61,654 nucleotides of DNA from Tissierellia bacterium (GTDB taxonomy: Bacteria > Bacillota > Clostridia > Peptostreptococcales > Acidaminobacteraceae): NCBI GenBank assembly GCA_012838225.1, contig DUPT01000041.1, positions 1 to 61,654 on the forward strand. The letters are read 5' to 3'. Under the pieces are notes generated by a model that did no database searches, was not told where the DNA came from, and saw only the letters and a list, made by a program, of their open reading frames with translations. Made by a program: the position numbers and the translations under genes. This document shows, in pieces, positions 52,500 to 61,654 of the stretch. The stretch's first letter is position 1. Each line of letters opens with the position of its first letter.

Positions 52500-53312
52500 C
52501 TACTTCACAAAGAGATGATAGATCAGGACCAACAGCGCGATATGACCGGGATAGAACCAATAGGCCAACCACTTGTTGAGTCGAAGTTTCGTCGGCAGTT
52601 GCTGCGCCAGGTAGATGATCGGCAGACTGAACAAGGCATTGTTCTGATTCCACAGCTGAGAAAAGCTGATCCAACTGGAGGCCGTCAGCTTATAGTACTG
52701 AGCGATGCCTCGAAAGTTGGTCCAAGAGCTGAAGAAATCACCCTCAGGCCCCGACCACTGCGCAAAGTAGCGATAGGGATAGAACCAAGCCAGCCCAATA
52801 AAGCCGGTGATCAGCTCCGGCCAGCGCCGATCAAACCAGTAGAAGAGCATGATGAGCAGGATCCCATAGGTCCCGTAGTGAAGGCTGAGCTTCGGGATCT
52901 CGACCATCAGCCACTCCGGGACAAACGCCAAAACCAAAGACACCAGGATAAAGACGGACTTTCGTAGCCCACTTCCAGCCTTCTTGCCCTGCTCCAATAC
53001 CACCAGCACCAGGGCGCCATAGAGCAGCATCGGAATCTGATTCACCTGCCACGGATCATAGATCGCCCCTTCATTGAGCCAACCAAAGGGCACCTGGGCA
53101 ATCAGTCCAAACAGCAGCAGCCGAAGAAAATAGCGCGGCCTAGACCGGGTATAGCGAAAGCCCTGAGCTATAAAATAGGCATACAAGGGAAAGGCCACCC
53201 GGCCGATCAGGCGAAAGGTCGGCTCCTCCGGAAAAAACAGCAAGCCGATATGGTCGATCAGCATCGTCACCATCGCGACGATCTTTAGGATATCCTGCCG
53301 GCGGTTATTCAT
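52500..53312 (-). CDS. TraX-family membrane protein
   Basis: The 270-residue protein has about eight TM helices and begins MNNRRQDILKIVAMVTMLIDHIG. LIDHIG, AFPLYAYFIAQGFRYTRSRPRY and FWFYPGHIALL fit PF05857 (TraX, the F-pilin acetyltransferase), whose chromosomal relatives are probable membrane acyltransferases. Here no conjugation gene is near, so an acyl acceptor in the envelope is more likely. Its ATG overlaps the amidohydrolase TGA (ATGA). Confidence 0.8.
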   Translation of the reverse strand: MNNRRQDILKIVAMVTMLIDHIGLLFFPEEPTFRLIGRVAFPLYAYFIAQGFRYTRSRPRYFLRLLLFGLIAQVPFGWLNEGAIYDPWQVNQIPMLLYGALVLVVLEQGKKAGSGLRKSVFILVSLVLAFVPEWLMVEIPKLSLHYGTYGILLIMLFYWFDRRWPELITGFIGLAWFYPYRYFAQWSGPEGDFFSSWTNFRGIAQYYKLTASSWISFSQLWNQNNALFSLPIIYLAQQLPTKLRLNKWLAYWFYPGHIALLVLIYHLFVK

Positions 53313-54463
53313 GGTCGGCGATAAACGATCTCTCCATCGACCATCGCCCAAACGACCTCTTCTTTGACATCGAGCGGATCACCGCTCCAAAGCACCAGGT
53401 CAGCGTCCTTTCCGACAGCGATCGAGCCGATCCGATCCGCCACATCGAGGATGCGGGCCGGATTGATCGTGAGAGCCTTCAGGGCGTCATAGTGATCCAT
53501 CCCGACCTTGACACAATAGGCCGCCGCCATATTGAGGTGTTCGATCGGGATCACCGGATGGTCGGTCATGATGGCGACCTCCAAGCCGGCCTCGACCAAT
53601 ACCTTGGCCGTTTCAAACGATTTATGTTCGAGTTCAACCTTTGTCCGGGTACCAAAGCTCGGGCCGACAATACACTTGGCCTGCTCTTTTTTTAGATCCT
53701 CAACCATCAAGTGACCCTCGGTCACATGATCCAGCGTCAGCTCCAGATCAAATTCCTTGGCGATCCGGATGGCGGTATAGATATCATCCACCCGATGGGC
53801 ATGGGCCTTAAGCGGGATCCTTTTCTCAAACACCGGCATGAGTGCCTCCATCTGAAAATCAAACTTCGGCTGGTCATCCTTCTTCTTCGATTGCTTCTTC
53901 TCAAAATAATCCTTGGCCTTATACAGCACATGTCGCAGCTCAGCCGCTGTCGCCATCCGGGTCGAGGGCGAGCTGTTTTGTCCGGAATAGACCCGCTTGG
54001 GGTTTTCCCCAAAGGCGACCTTCATAGCAGACGGTTCTTTTAGGATCATATCATCGATCCGTCCGCCGGCGGTTTTAATGGTGGCAAAGGTGCCTCCCAT
54101 GACATTGGCGCTGCCGGGGCCGGTCGAAACGGCCAGTACACCGCCACTTAAGGCGTCCTGGAAGGTCCGATCCCTGGGGTTGATCCCATCGATCGCCCGA
54201 AGCTCGGGCTTAATGGGGCCAGTCATTTCATTCCCATCAGCTCCTTCAAAGCCGATGGCATCCTCCCACATCCCTAGATGGCAGTGGGCATCGATAAAGC
54301 CCGGCATCAGGATCGCGCCCTCGGCATCCACCCCCTCGGCCTTCTTCGATGTCACCTTGCCGAGTTGTTTGATCTTTCCCTGATCGATCAAAACATCGAT
54401 CGCTTCGTAGTCTTCGGTGTCTTTTTCCATCGTCAACACACGGGCATTCTTGATCAGTATCAT
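53309..54463 (-). CDS. Amidohydrolase (imidazolonepropionase-like)
   Basis: The 384-residue metal-dependent hydrolase has the N-terminal metal motif GFIDAHCHLGMWED (HxH), LKAHAHRVDDIYTAI, TLDHVTEGH, and the late Asp in AIMTDHPVIP, followed by NPARILDVADRIGSIAVGKDADLVLWSGDP as in the superfamily. The substrate may be a cyclic amide or dipeptide. The ATG is chosen because it overlaps the preceding stop (ATGA) and follows AAGGAG. Confidence 0.9.
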   Translation of the reverse strand: MILIKNARVLTMEKDTEDYEAIDVLIDQGKIKQLGKVTSKKAEGVDAEGAILMPGFIDAHCHLGMWEDAIGFEGADGNEMTGPIKPELRAIDGINPRDRTFQDALSGGVLAVSTGPGSANVMGGTFATIKTAGGRIDDMILKEPSAMKVAFGENPKRVYSGQNSSPSTRMATAAELRHVLYKAKDYFEKKQSKKKDDQPKFDFQMEALMPVFEKRIPLKAHAHRVDDIYTAIRIAKEFDLELTLDHVTEGHLMVEDLKKEQAKCIVGPSFGTRTKVELEHKSFETAKVLVEAGLEVAIMTDHPVIPIEHLNMAAAYCVKVGMDHYDALKALTINPARILDVADRIGSIAVGKDADLVLWSGDPLDVKEEVVWAMVDGEIVYRRP

Positions 54464-55107
54464 ACAGTCTTCTCCTTTTTGGTTGCTTTCGCCAGTGACA
54501 GGATCAGTCCCAGGGCGATCGATAGCATAGCCGCCACCAGTACCCGATAGGTCAGTGGCAGTAAAAACGTGATCGTATGGGCCGGTATCCAAAAGAAGGG
54601 CACCGTTTTCCCTAGAACAAAGCTATAAAAGTTCGTCCAATCGATGTCTGAGATCGCCGCTCGAACACCGAACCTAGCCTCAGCCCGCCGATCAAGCACC
54701 CTATCTGATATCCGATGAGCCGCCATAAAAGCCGGCGCAAAGGTCAGGTTCATGGAGGCCGAGGTCATAAGCGCATGGAAGAATCTACCCCCATTGGGCA
54801 GCATCTTCGCCGCCATCAGCGCACTCACCCCGCCTGAATAGAGCGTAAAGGTATAAACGACCATCAGACCCACGATCCCCCAGATGATCGCCCGGATCAA
54901 TAGATAGGGCGGCAGATGATAGTCTCCCCGATTCAACCGGATCGCAAACAGCTCACCCAAGCTCGCCAAAAAGAAGAACTTGATAAAGCCCATCAGGTAG
55001 GGGTGATCGGCGGTCAGGCTAGAAAAGGTAGCCGAGGTCCAGGGAGAGAGCATCACAAACAGAAATGCCCCCAGGGCTAAGAGCCAGTAGATATCGTTAC
55101 GTCTCAT
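54460..55107 (-). CDS. Hypothetical membrane protein, possibly Mpv17-like
   Basis: The 215-residue protein has about four to five TM segments. The stretch IDWTNFYSFVLGKTVPFFWIPAHTITFLLP vaguely recalls the Mpv17/PMP22 motif (nF-x5-VP-x-R), but I cannot confirm it. Start and stop overlap prfB and the amidohydrolase gene by ATGA. The function is unknown. Confidence 0.65.
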   Translation of the reverse strand: MRRNDIYWLLALGAFLFVMLSPWTSATFSSLTADHPYLMGFIKFFFLASLGELFAIRLNRGDYHLPPYLLIRAIIWGIVGLMVVYTFTLYSGGVSALMAAKMLPNGGRFFHALMTSASMNLTFAPAFMAAHRISDRVLDRRAEARFGVRAAISDIDWTNFYSFVLGKTVPFFWIPAHTITFLLPLTYRVLVAAMLSIALGLILSLAKATKKEKTV

Positions 55108-56193
55108 CGTTTTTCCTTCAGGTAGGCCTGGATAAAGGGACCGATCTCCCCATCCAGTACCGCATCGACATTGCCGGTTTCTTCATTCGTCCGGTGATCC
55201 TTGACCATATTGTAGGGGTGGAGCACATAGCTCCTGATCTGTGATCCCCAGGTATTATCGGCTGATTCGCCCTTGATCCCCTGGAGCTTTTCGTTTTCTT
55301 CTTGCAGCCGCAGCTCATACAGCTTCGACTGCAACACTCTCAGCGCAAAGTTTTTATTATCGAGCTGTGAGCGCTCATTCTGACAGCTCACCACGATACC
55401 GGTCGGTAAGTGAGTGATCCGAACGGCCGAGTCGGTCGTATTGACCGATTGACCGCCATGACCGCCCGAGCGGAAGGTATCGATCTTTAGATCATCATCC
55501 GAGATCTCGACCGCCAGGTCCTGATCGATCTCAGGCATCACCTCGACCGCCGCAAACGACGTCTGACGCTTGCCCGAGGTATTATAGGGCGAGATCCGAA
55601 CCAAGCGGTGGACACCGTGCTCTGCCTTTAGCATACCAAAGGCGTACTCTCCCTCGACCTCGATCGTCACATGCTTGATGCCGGCCTCACTGTCTTCTTG
55701 CAGCTCAAGGATCCGTGAGGACCAGCCCTGATCGTCAAAGTAGCGCAGATACATCCGCATCAGCATTTCAGCCCAGTCCTGGGCATCGAGCCCCCCGGTA
55801 CCGGCTTGGATCGATAAGAAAGCATTGGCACTATCATACTCACCCGACAACAGGGTATCAACTTCGAGGACTTCGAGCTTCGAAAGCATCTCGGAAAACA
55901 ATGCCTCACCCTCTCCGGTGGCTTCACCGATGGCCTGCAGCTCACACACCAATTGACAGTTCTCGATCAGATCGTCCATCTCGGCGATGTCGGCCATTCG
56001 ATCCGTCAACAGTTTGTTTTCTCGTTGGACCGAAGCGGCCTTGGATTGATCATCCCAAAACCCCGGCTCCATCATCAGTTTTTCTAATTCACTCAAACGC
56101 TTTGTCACACCAGCCGGGTCAAAGAGACTCCTTAATGGCGGACCAGCGGTCTAACGCTTCGGGTAAATCCGCCCGACAAAGTTCATTTAACAT
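55104..56193 (-). CDS. prfB: Peptide chain release factor 2 with programmed +1 frameshift
   Basis: Translation starts at ATG 56191-56193 (preceded by AGGTAATT) and reads 24 codons (MLNELCRADLPEALDRWSAI...ESL) to an in-frame TGA at 56119-56121. A +1 shift at CTT-T joins the main frame (DPAGVTKRLSELEKLMMEPG...), which carries the catalytic GGQ (SGGHGGQSVNTTDSAV) and the SPF-like stop-reading motif region (VEVMPEI...). RF2 reads UGA/UAA, so low RF2 raises frameshifting and its own synthesis. It leads an operon of six overlapping genes. Confidence 0.96.
56118..56133 (-). other. prfB programmed frameshift site
   Basis: On the minus strand AAGGAG-TCT-CTT-TGA-C combines an internal Shine-Dalgarno, three bases of spacing, the slippery CTT and the UGA stop followed by C, the same arrangement as in other prfB genes. 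Confidence 0.95.
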
Positions 56194-56340
56194 AATTACC
56201 TGCCTTTCGTCCTCAATTATACCATTGTGCCAACACTCTCGAGCCGAATGTTATAACGAATGCCTATAAAACAGTCCAGAAAACGACTCCAATAGCATAA
56301 TGAATCAGATCATGAATGTTTCGGTCCTTGAATTATATCA

Positions 56341-56355
56341 ACATTTGTACAATGT
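56341..56355 (+). promoter_or_regulatory. Candidate operator/promoter of the toxin-antitoxin pair
   Basis: ACATTTGTACAATGT is an imperfect palindrome with a -10-like TACAAT inside it, 24 bases before the antitoxin ATG. Autorepression is usual for such pairs. Confidence 0.4.
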
Positions 56356-56378
56356 ATCACAAGAAAAGGAGGTGCGTT

Positions 56379-56600
56379 ATGAGCTTTTCTATTCGATTGA
56401 CTGCTGAGGAAAGAAAACTGGCCAGCAGTTATGCCAAGCTGCATGATATTTCTATGGGTGAGGCTTTTAAGCAAGCACTCTTTGAACGGATTGAAGATGA
56501 ATACGATATTGCCATTGCCGAGGATGCCTATGAGGAGTATCTTAAGAGCGGCCAAAAAAGTCGCCCCATCGAGGATTTTTGGGAAGAGCTAGACCAATGA
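56379..56600 (+). CDS. RelB/DinJ-like antitoxin
   Basis: The 73-residue protein has a ribbon-helix-helix N-terminus (MSFSIRLTAEERKLASSYAKLHDISMGEAF) and an acidic C-terminus (PIEDFWEELDQ). It should bind DNA and neutralise the toxin encoded next. ATG is preceded by AAAGGAGG. The segment is AT-richer than its neighbours, suggesting gain by transfer. The stop overlaps the toxin start as ATGA. Confidence 0.85.
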   Translation: MSFSIRLTAEERKLASSYAKLHDISMGEAFKQALFERIEDEYDIAIAEDAYEEYLKSGQKSRPIEDFWEELDQ

Positions 56601-56863
56601 TGTCTCGGGTTGAAACAATGCCTAGATTTGAAGGGCCTATGAAAAGGATGGATCACTACACACAACGAATGATTCGATCGTGGATAAGCAAACATCTAAT
56701 GGCAGCTGAAAATCCCACAGACAAAGGAAAGGCGTTAGTTGACAATCAAAAAGGGTTATGGCGATACCGGATCGGTGGCTATCGACTGATTTGTCATCTT
56801 CATGATGACGAACTAATCATTCTTGCTCTGAGTTTAGGGCACAGAAAAGATGCATATCGTTAA
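56597..56863 (+). CDS. RelE/ParE-family toxin
   Basis: The 88-residue protein fits the RelE fold: KRMDHYTQRMIRSWISKHL, GLWRYRIGGYRLICHL and LALSLGHRKDAY, the last two being the conserved beta strands with the catalytic Arg/Tyr residues of type II mRNA interferases. It would cleave mRNA in the ribosome unless bound by the antitoxin. The start ATG at 56597 overlaps the antitoxin TGA; a second ATG follows directly. The N-terminus (MSRVETMPRFEGP) is less conserved. Confidence 0.85.
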   Translation: MMSRVETMPRFEGPMKRMDHYTQRMIRSWISKHLMAAENPTDKGKALVDNQKGLWRYRIGGYRLICHLHDDELIILALSLGHRKDAYR

Positions 56864-56906
56864 GTGATTTAACCTTGATGGCCGTCTGATAGACTATCTA
56901 CACATC

Positions 56907-56931
56907 AAAAAAAGCCCGTGAGGGCTTTTTT
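56907..56931. terminator. Bidirectional terminator
   Basis: AAGCCC-GTGA-GGGCTT is flanked by A and T runs between the toxin gene and secA. Confidence 0.85.
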
Positions 56932-56939
56932 GGTTGTTG

Positions 56940-59609
56940 TCAGTTTCTACCGTGACAGTGTTTATACTTTTTCCCACTACCGCAGGGACATGGATCATTT
57001 CGTCCGATCTTGGCCTCCGTCCGGACCGATTGTCTGACGGGTGCTCCCGGACCGGCTTCATCAGTGATCTCAGCCACGGCTTCTCGCTTGATCGGTTCTT
57101 TTTGAATCTTGGCATTATACATATAGCGGACCGTTTCTTCGGTGATCGATTGGATCATCTCCTCGTACATATCAAAGCCTTCGGTCTGATAGGCCCGCAC
57201 CGGATCGATCTGGCCGATGGCTCGCAGTCCGATGCCTTGCTTGAGCTGATCCATGGCATCGATATGTTCGATCCAGTGATTATCGACCGTGTGTAGTAGA
57301 ACAAAGCGTTCCAGCTCCCTCATCTGCTCATCGCCGATCTCGGCTTCCTTTTCATCATAGGCCTCATGAGCCAGTGATTGAAGCTGTTCGATCAGATCGT
57401 CTTTTGTGATCTCATCGATCCCTTCAAACGGATCGGTCTTTAAAAAAAGCGTCTGAAGGTATCGAGTCAGTCCCTCGATATTCCAGTCCTCAAAATAGCG
57501 GCTGCCGGCAGTGTATTGCTCGACGGCTCCTTCGATCAGGCTGTCGGTCATGTTCAGGATATGCTCACGCAGATTGTCGTTTTCGAGCACGCGATTGCGT
57601 TCGCTGTAGATATACTTGCGCTGCTCATTCATCACCTGGTCATACTGCAATACATAGCGTCTGGTCCCATAGTGATTGCCCTCGACTTTCTTCTGGGCAC
57701 TCTCGATCTGATTGGTCAAAATCTTATGCTGGAGCGGTACGTTTTCGTCCATCCCCAACCGCATCATCTGCTCAGCGATCCCCTCTTTCATAAAGATCCG
57801 CAGCAGATCGTCTTGGAGTGAGAGGTAGAACTGGGATGAGCCGGGATCACCCTGACGACCGGAGCGGCCTCTCAGCTGCAGGTCGATCCGGCGAGCTTCG
57901 TGTCGCTCGGTGCCAAGGACGTGAAGACCGCCGACCGCTCTGACACGCTCGGCTTCCTCAGCCACCTCGGCCTCGATCGGCCCACGGATCTCTTCGATCT
58001 TGGCCTTGGCCTCGATCACTTCAGGCTCGTCATAATCAAGCGGACTCCAGGCCTTATCGATGATGTCTTCTTCGTAGCCGAGCTTTCTCAATTCCTTTTT
58101 GATCAAAAACTCGACATTCCCCCCAAGCATGATGTCGGTCCCCCGCCCGGCCATATTGGTGGCGATGGTGACCGCCCCAAAGCGGCCGGCCTGAGCCACG
58201 ATCTCAGCTTCCTTGGCGTGCTGCTTGGCATTGAGGACCTCGTGCTTGATGCCTCTACGTCGAAGCATCTGACTTAAGAGCTCCGAGACCTCGATCGAGA
58301 TGGTCCCGACCAGAAGCGGTTGGCCCGTTTCATGGCGGCGAATGATCTCTTCAATAATGGCCTTAAACTTAAACTCCATCTTCGAGTAGACCACATCCGG
58401 CAGGTCCTCTCGAACGACCGGCATATTGGTCGGGATCTCGACGACGTCCATATTGTAGATCTCGCGGAACTCTTCCTCCTCGGTCTTGGCCGTACCGGTC
58501 ATGCCGCCCAATTTATCATACATCCGAAAGAAGTTTTGTAGGGTGATGGTGGCCAGGGTCTGAGTCTCGTTTTTGACCTCGATGCCTTCTTTGGCCTCGA
58601 TCGCCTGATGCAGACCGTTCGAGTAGCGGCGCCCCTCCATCAACCGACCGGTAAACTCATCCACGATCAGCACTTCACCATCACGCACCACGTAGTCGAT
58701 GTCTCGTTTCATCAGCCACCGGGCCCGGATGGCCTGATTGATCCGGTGTGAGATCTCCATATTCTCAGAATCCGCCAGGTTCTCGATGCCAAAGAACGCC
58801 TCGGCCTGCGGGATACCGGTCTCATCAGTCAACACGATCGTCTTTTGCTTCTCATCGATGATGACATCATCTTCACTCAGACTGTTGGCAAACCGATTGG
58901 CCGAGGAATAATAATCGACCGTCTGGCGACCGCGGCCACTGATGATAAGCGGTGTCCGGGCTTCATCGATAAGGATCGAGTCGACCTCGTCCACGATGGC
59001 ATAGTGCAATGGTCTTTGCACCCGCTGCTCTTTATAGGTCACCATATTGTCGCGAAGGTAGTCAAAGCCGAACTCATTGTTTGTGCCATAGGTGATATCG
59101 GCCAGGTATTGATCCTTTCTCTCGGGACCCTTCACATCATTTGTCAATATCCCAACACTTAGACCCAGGAACTCATAGATCTTACCCATCCACCGGCCCT
59201 GCATATGGGCCAGATAGTCATTGACCGTGATGAGATGAGCCCCTTTACCGCTAAGGGCATTCAAATAGAGCGGCATGGTAGCCACCAGCGTCTTACCTTC
59301 TCCGGTCTTCATCTCGGTGATCCGCCCCTGATGCAAAACGATCCCGCCGATGAGCTGCACCCGGTAGGGCCGTTGGCCGATGGTGCGGATAGCGGCTTCA
59401 CGCACAACAGCAAATGCCTCCGGCAGCAGATCATCCAAGGATTCCCCGTCAGCGATTCGTTGTTTAAATTCATCCGTCTTCGATCGCAGCTCAGCATCAC
59501 TTAGTGCCTGGATCGATTGCTCCAGCCCCTCGATCTGATCGGCGATATCTTCGAGCTTTTTAAGCTCCCCTTTATTGATTCTCTCTCGAAAGAAGTTTAG
59601 GATTCCCAT
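56940..59609 (-). CDS. secA: Protein translocase ATPase SecA
   Basis: The 889-residue motor has Walker [18 protein letters not shown], Walker B with [31 protein letters not shown] and a zinc-binding SEC-C tail ([20 protein letters not shown]). It drives preproteins through SecYEG. The start MGILNFF with AGGAGGAAAC before it is chosen over longer in-frame codons. TATAAT at 59634-59639 is a likely -10. Confidence 0.97.
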   Translation of the reverse strand: MGILNFFRERINKGELKKLEDIADQIEGLEQSIQALSDAELRSKTDEFKQRIADGESLDDLLPEAFAVVREAAIRTIGQRPYRVQLIGGIVLHQGRITEMKTGEGKTLVATMPLYLNALSGKGAHLITVNDYLAHMQGRWMGKIYEFLGLSVGILTNDVKGPERKDQYLADITYGTNNEFGFDYLRDNMVTYKEQRVQRPLHYAIVDEVDSILIDEARTPLIISGRGRQTVDYYSSANRFANSLSEDDVIIDEKQKTIVLTDETGIPQAEAFFGIENLADSENMEISHRINQAIRARWLMKRDIDYVVRDGEVLIVDEFTGRLMEGRRYSNGLHQAIEAKEGIEVKNETQTLATITLQNFFRMYDKLGGMTGTAKTEEEEFREIYNMDVVEIPTNMPVVREDLPDVVYSKMEFKFKAIIEEIIRRHETGQPLLVGTISIEVSELLSQMLRRRGIKHEVLNAKQHAKEAEIVAQAGRFGAVTIATNMAGRGTDIMLGGNVEFLIKKELRKLGYEEDIIDKAWSPLDYDEPEVIEAKAKIEEIRGPIEAEVAEEAERVRAVGGLHVLGTERHEARRIDLQLRGRSGRQGDPGSSQFYLSLQDDLLRIFMKEGIAEQMMRLGMDENVPLQHKILTNQIESAQKKVEGNHYGTRRYVLQYDQVMNEQRKYIYSERNRVLENDNLREHILNMTDSLIEGAVEQYTAGSRYFEDWNIEGLTRYLQTLFLKTDPFEGIDEITKDDLIEQLQSLAHEAYDEKEAEIGDEQMRELERFVLLHTVDNHWIEHIDAMDQLKQGIGLRAIGQIDPVRAYQTEGFDMYEEMIQSITEETVRYMYNAKIQKEPIKREAVAEITDEAGPGAPVRQSVRTEAKIGRNDPCPCGSGKKYKHCHGRN

Positions 59610-59664
59610 GTTTCCTCCTATCCTAATGCTTCTATTATAACTGATAAGTTCTGACTTACATGAT

Positions 59665-59686
59665 AAAAGTGCTCCGAAGAGCACTC
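59665..59686 (-). terminator. Terminator after folT
   Basis: On the minus strand AGTGCTC-TTCG-GAGCACT is followed by TTTATC. Confidence 0.8.
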
Positions 59687-59694
59687 AGGAATCT

Positions 59695-60210
59695 CTACTC
59701 TGTCTGATAGCGCCGAAGCGGTCGCTTCAGGGCCTGCCAGGAAACAAGTATGACCGGGATCTGAACGACAAACAGCACCGCTTCTTTTATCACCCGGCCA
59801 ATGATCAGTCCCCAGACACCCTGCCCTAGGATCTGAGACAGCCAGAGGCTGTTCAGACCGAGGTTGATGAGAAGTGACACCATCAACGCCGCCAGAGCGA
59901 TCCGAAGCCACGTCACCTCTTTACGGTATAGGAACAGACCATAGACGACACCGGTCAAAAAGGCCGATAGGATAAACCCGGGATGAAAGGTCCCGACCGG
60001 GTTTAAAAAGAACCCCATGACATCAGCCACCGCTGCCAGCATCCCGGCTACCCACGGACCAAACAAGATGGCCGAGATCGCGATTGGAACAAAAAAGAAG
60101 CTGATCCGAACCACCGGCGTCTGGATCGATAGAAACCGTGTCAGTATGATCTGCAATGCGATCAACAAGGCAAAGGCCGTCAACCGACGAGCCCGAGAGA
60201 CTTTTCTCAT
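59695..60210 (-). CDS. folT: ECF transporter S component, folate-type
   Basis: The 171-residue protein has six hydrophobic helices and begins MRKVSRARRLTAFALLIALQII, with the FolT-like segments VRISFFFVPIAISAILFGPW and PVGTFHPGFILSAFLTGVVYG. It would bind folate and use the shared EcfAA'T module encoded elsewhere. ATG at 60208-60210 with GGAGG five bases before it is preferred over an in-frame GTG within that site. No THF riboswitch is seen upstream. Confidence 0.82.
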   Translation of the reverse strand: MRKVSRARRLTAFALLIALQIILTRFLSIQTPVVRISFFFVPIAISAILFGPWVAGMLAAVADVMGFFLNPVGTFHPGFILSAFLTGVVYGLFLYRKEVTWLRIALAALMVSLLINLGLNSLWLSQILGQGVWGLIIGRVIKEAVLFVVQIPVILVSWQALKRPLRRYQTE

Positions 60211-60254
60211 GAAGACCTCCACTTGGATGTAGATAGTCTCTTATACCCATTTCG

Positions 60255-60288
60255 ACAAAAAAGACACGGTAGCCGGAGCTACCGTGTC
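60255..60288 (-). terminator. Terminator after the LPXTG protein gene
   Basis: On the minus strand GACACGGTAGC/GCTACCGTGTC with loop TCCG is followed by six T. Confidence 0.9.
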
Positions 60289-60297
60289 ATCAGGGTA

Positions 60298-61653
60298 TTA
60301 CTTGTCTTCTTGTCTCTTTCGTTTGATTCCGAGATAGCCGGTCACCATCAACAGACCAAACCCGGTAAACAACAGCGGGATATTCGATCCGACGCCGGTC
60401 GAAGGTAAGCCTTCCTTCTTCCAAGTATTCGTGATCGTCAGAGTATCTTTGCTATAGCTTACTTTATAGGAATTTGGTACGGTCACTTCTTCTACTGTGT
60501 AGACATAGGCTTTACCGTTTCCATCCGTCTGATCCAAGTCTTTCCAAGTATAAGTCGTTGTGCCATGCAGCTTGACCTTATCGCCATAGGGCTTGCCATC
60601 GCGTAACAGTTGTACGTGGATGGCCGGTTTTTCTGCCGGTCCGCCAACCCATTTCTTGTTGACTGTGATGTCGATCTTCGGACTCTTGTAAGTGACTTTG
60701 TGTTCGTCTTCAAACTCGTTATCCGGATATTCAGGACTCATCGCCCTGGCCACATTCAACACATGGCCCCGCTCGATATCTTCTTGTGTGACCTCATAGG
60801 TGTAGGTCAAGGTCCAGACTTCACCGATCTGCAGATGGCCGTCTTGAATCTTCGATTCGACCAGTGTCATGTCTTCAAATGCTACCAGCGTGTCTTCGAT
60901 GATCAGATCGTTGATCGTGACATTGCCGGTGTTTTTGACCACGACGGTGTAGTGGAGTTCATCACCGACTTTTTCAAAGCTGGTTTCTTCCGACGTCTTT
61001 TCGACCGTCCAACCGGGCAGCTCTTCGAGCGGTATCTCTTCTTCGTCCTCGATCGGCTCCTCCGGGTTCTCCGGATCGGTTACGGTGGCGATATTGAGTA
61101 CGTGTCCCCGCTCGACGTCTTCTTCTGTGACCGTGTAGGTGTAGCTCAGCGTCCAGGTCTCTCCGACCTGCAGCACACCGTCATCGTCCAGGCTCTCCAC
61201 GAGCGTCATGTCTTCAAACGGTACCAGCGTATCCTCGATCACCAGATCTTCGATCGCGACCTCACCGGTGTTGACCACCTCAATGGTGTAGTCGATCTCA
61301 TCGCCGACAGCAGCGTAGTCTTTAGTATCCGACGTCTTCTCGACCGTGTAGCTGGGTTTATAGATTGGCTCTTCGTCGTCGATCGGCTCCTCCGGATTCT
61401 CCGGATCCGATACGGTCACAACGTTTAGCACCTCACCCGCTGCCACATCGTCTTCGGTAATAATATAGGTGTAGGTCAAGGTCCAGGTCTCTCCGACCTG
61501 CAGTACACCGTCATCGTCCAGGCTCTCTACGAGTGTCATGTCTTCAAACGGTACCAGCGTGTCCTCGATCACCAGATCTTCAATGTCGACCTGTCCGGTG
61601 TTTACGACCTCCACCGTGTAGTTGATCTCATCGCCCACCTTGAAGAAGCGATC
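60298..61653 (-). CDS. LPXTG surface protein with tandem DUF11/DUF7507-like repeats (cut by window end)
   Basis: The frame is open to the window edge, so the N-terminus and probably more repeats lie outside. Three repeats of about 105-110 residues are seen, each with GDE(I/L)xYT(V/I)xVxNTG, IEDTLVxFEDMTLVES and a spacer with KTS. They are followed by a Cna-B-like domain (ITVNKKWVGGPAEKPAIHVQLL...DGKPYGDKVKL) and the sortase anchor LPSTGVGS, a TM helix (IPLLFTGFGLLMVTGYLGI) and the tail KRKRQEDK. It is covalently attached to the cell wall and likely forms a rod with isopeptide bonds, possibly an adhesin. Confidence 0.92.
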   Translation of the reverse strand, partial: DRFFKVGDEINYTVEVVNTGQVDIEDLVIEDTLVPFEDMTLVESLDDDGVLQVGETWTLTYTYIITEDDVAAGEVLNVVTVSDPENPEEPIDDEEPIYKPSYTVEKTSDTKDYAAVGDEIDYTIEVVNTGEVAIEDLVIEDTLVPFEDMTLVESLDDDGVLQVGETWTLSYTYTVTEEDVERGHVLNIATVTDPENPEEPIEDEEEIPLEELPGWTVEKTSEETSFEKVGDELHYTVVVKNTGNVTINDLIIEDTLVAFEDMTLVESKIQDGHLQIGEVWTLTYTYEVTQEDIERGHVLNVARAMSPEYPDNEFEDEHKVTYKSPKIDITVNKKWVGGPAEKPAIHVQLLRDGKPYGDKVKLHGTTTYTWKDLDQTDGNGKAYVYTVEEVTVPNSYKVSYSKDTLTITNTWKKEGLPSTGVGSNIPLLFTGFGLLMVTGYLGIKRKRQEDK

Positions 61654-61654
61654 G

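Noticed and set aside
60211..60297. THF riboswitch before folT
   Set aside because: The 87 bases upstream hold the terminator of the previous gene and a ribosome site; no THF-aptamer motifs are seen.
1..61654. CRISPR array, insertion sequence, prophage or tRNA gene
   Set aside because: No regular short repeats with spacers, no transposase or integrase motifs, and no tRNA-like sequence were seen in the gaps between genes.

Overview
The window looks like ordinary chromosome from a Gram-positive Bacillota (Firmicutes) bacterium, probably an anaerobic clostridium-like lineage of medium G+C. The evidence is an LPXTG surface protein, an LtaS-type sulfatase, an AddAB nuclease, a Trp T-box, YhaM, YitT, an ECF folate transporter subunit, strong GGAGG ribosome binding sites and oligopeptide permeases. 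I cannot name a genus. No rRNA, tRNA, CRISPR array, insertion sequence or prophage is visible. Genes are tightly packed, often with ATGA or TGATG stop/start overlaps, and most transcription units end in clear hairpin-plus-T terminators.

Left third (1-22 kb). A partial NhaC-type antiporter is followed by a two-component system with an ABC-2 exporter; its response regulator is interrupted by an in-frame TAA. addA and addB, normally adjacent, are separated here by an opposite-strand Na/phosphate symporter gene. Next come a D-Ala-D-Ala carboxypeptidase with an altered SxN motif, a Nudix hydrolase, a GNAT acetyltransferase, and a complete oligopeptide ABC operon (oppA-B-C-D-F order) with a terminator hairpin after oppA. 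An SDR oxidoreductase gene carries a frameshift and a stop.

Middle (22-41 kb). An LtaS-like sulfatase, a 54-residue membrane protein and a DUF1461 protein form one overlapping unit. Next are a HAD phosphatase with a PPi-type phosphofructokinase, a SEC-C protein, YhaM exoribonuclease, a WG-like surface protein, a small metallopeptidase, a cytosolic parvulin and a GH2 glycosidase. Divergent from the glycosidase are a ferredoxin-like protein and an AAA ATPase/DUF234 gene with repeated TTTAGTCAAGT elements in front of it. An O-antigen-ligase-like protein and a Nudix gene precede trpS, which has a textbook Trp T-box, and a HerA/DUF853 ATPase.

Right third (41-61.6 kb). This holds an unknown helical protein, YitT, an MFS permease, the phosphatidylethanolamine pair psd/pssA, an RsmC-like methyltransferase, a papain-like protein, and tsaD with a tight cluster of DnaA boxes at its 3' end. 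An ABC transporter pair follows. A six-gene overlapping operon runs prfB (with its programmed +1 frameshift), a membrane protein, an amidohydrolase, a TraX-like protein, tsaE and tsaB, so all three bacterial t6A enzymes TsaB, TsaD and TsaE are in the window. A small AT-rich RelBE-type toxin-antitoxin pair separates this from secA, folT and a repeat-containing LPXTG surface protein cut by the window end.

The items most worth a second look are the DnaA-box cluster at tsaD, the repeated operator before the DUF234 ATPase, the two decayed genes (response regulator and SDR), the split addAB locus, the short membrane gene behind the sulfatase, and a very high local density of GATC. I saw no clearly unprecedented multi-gene system.
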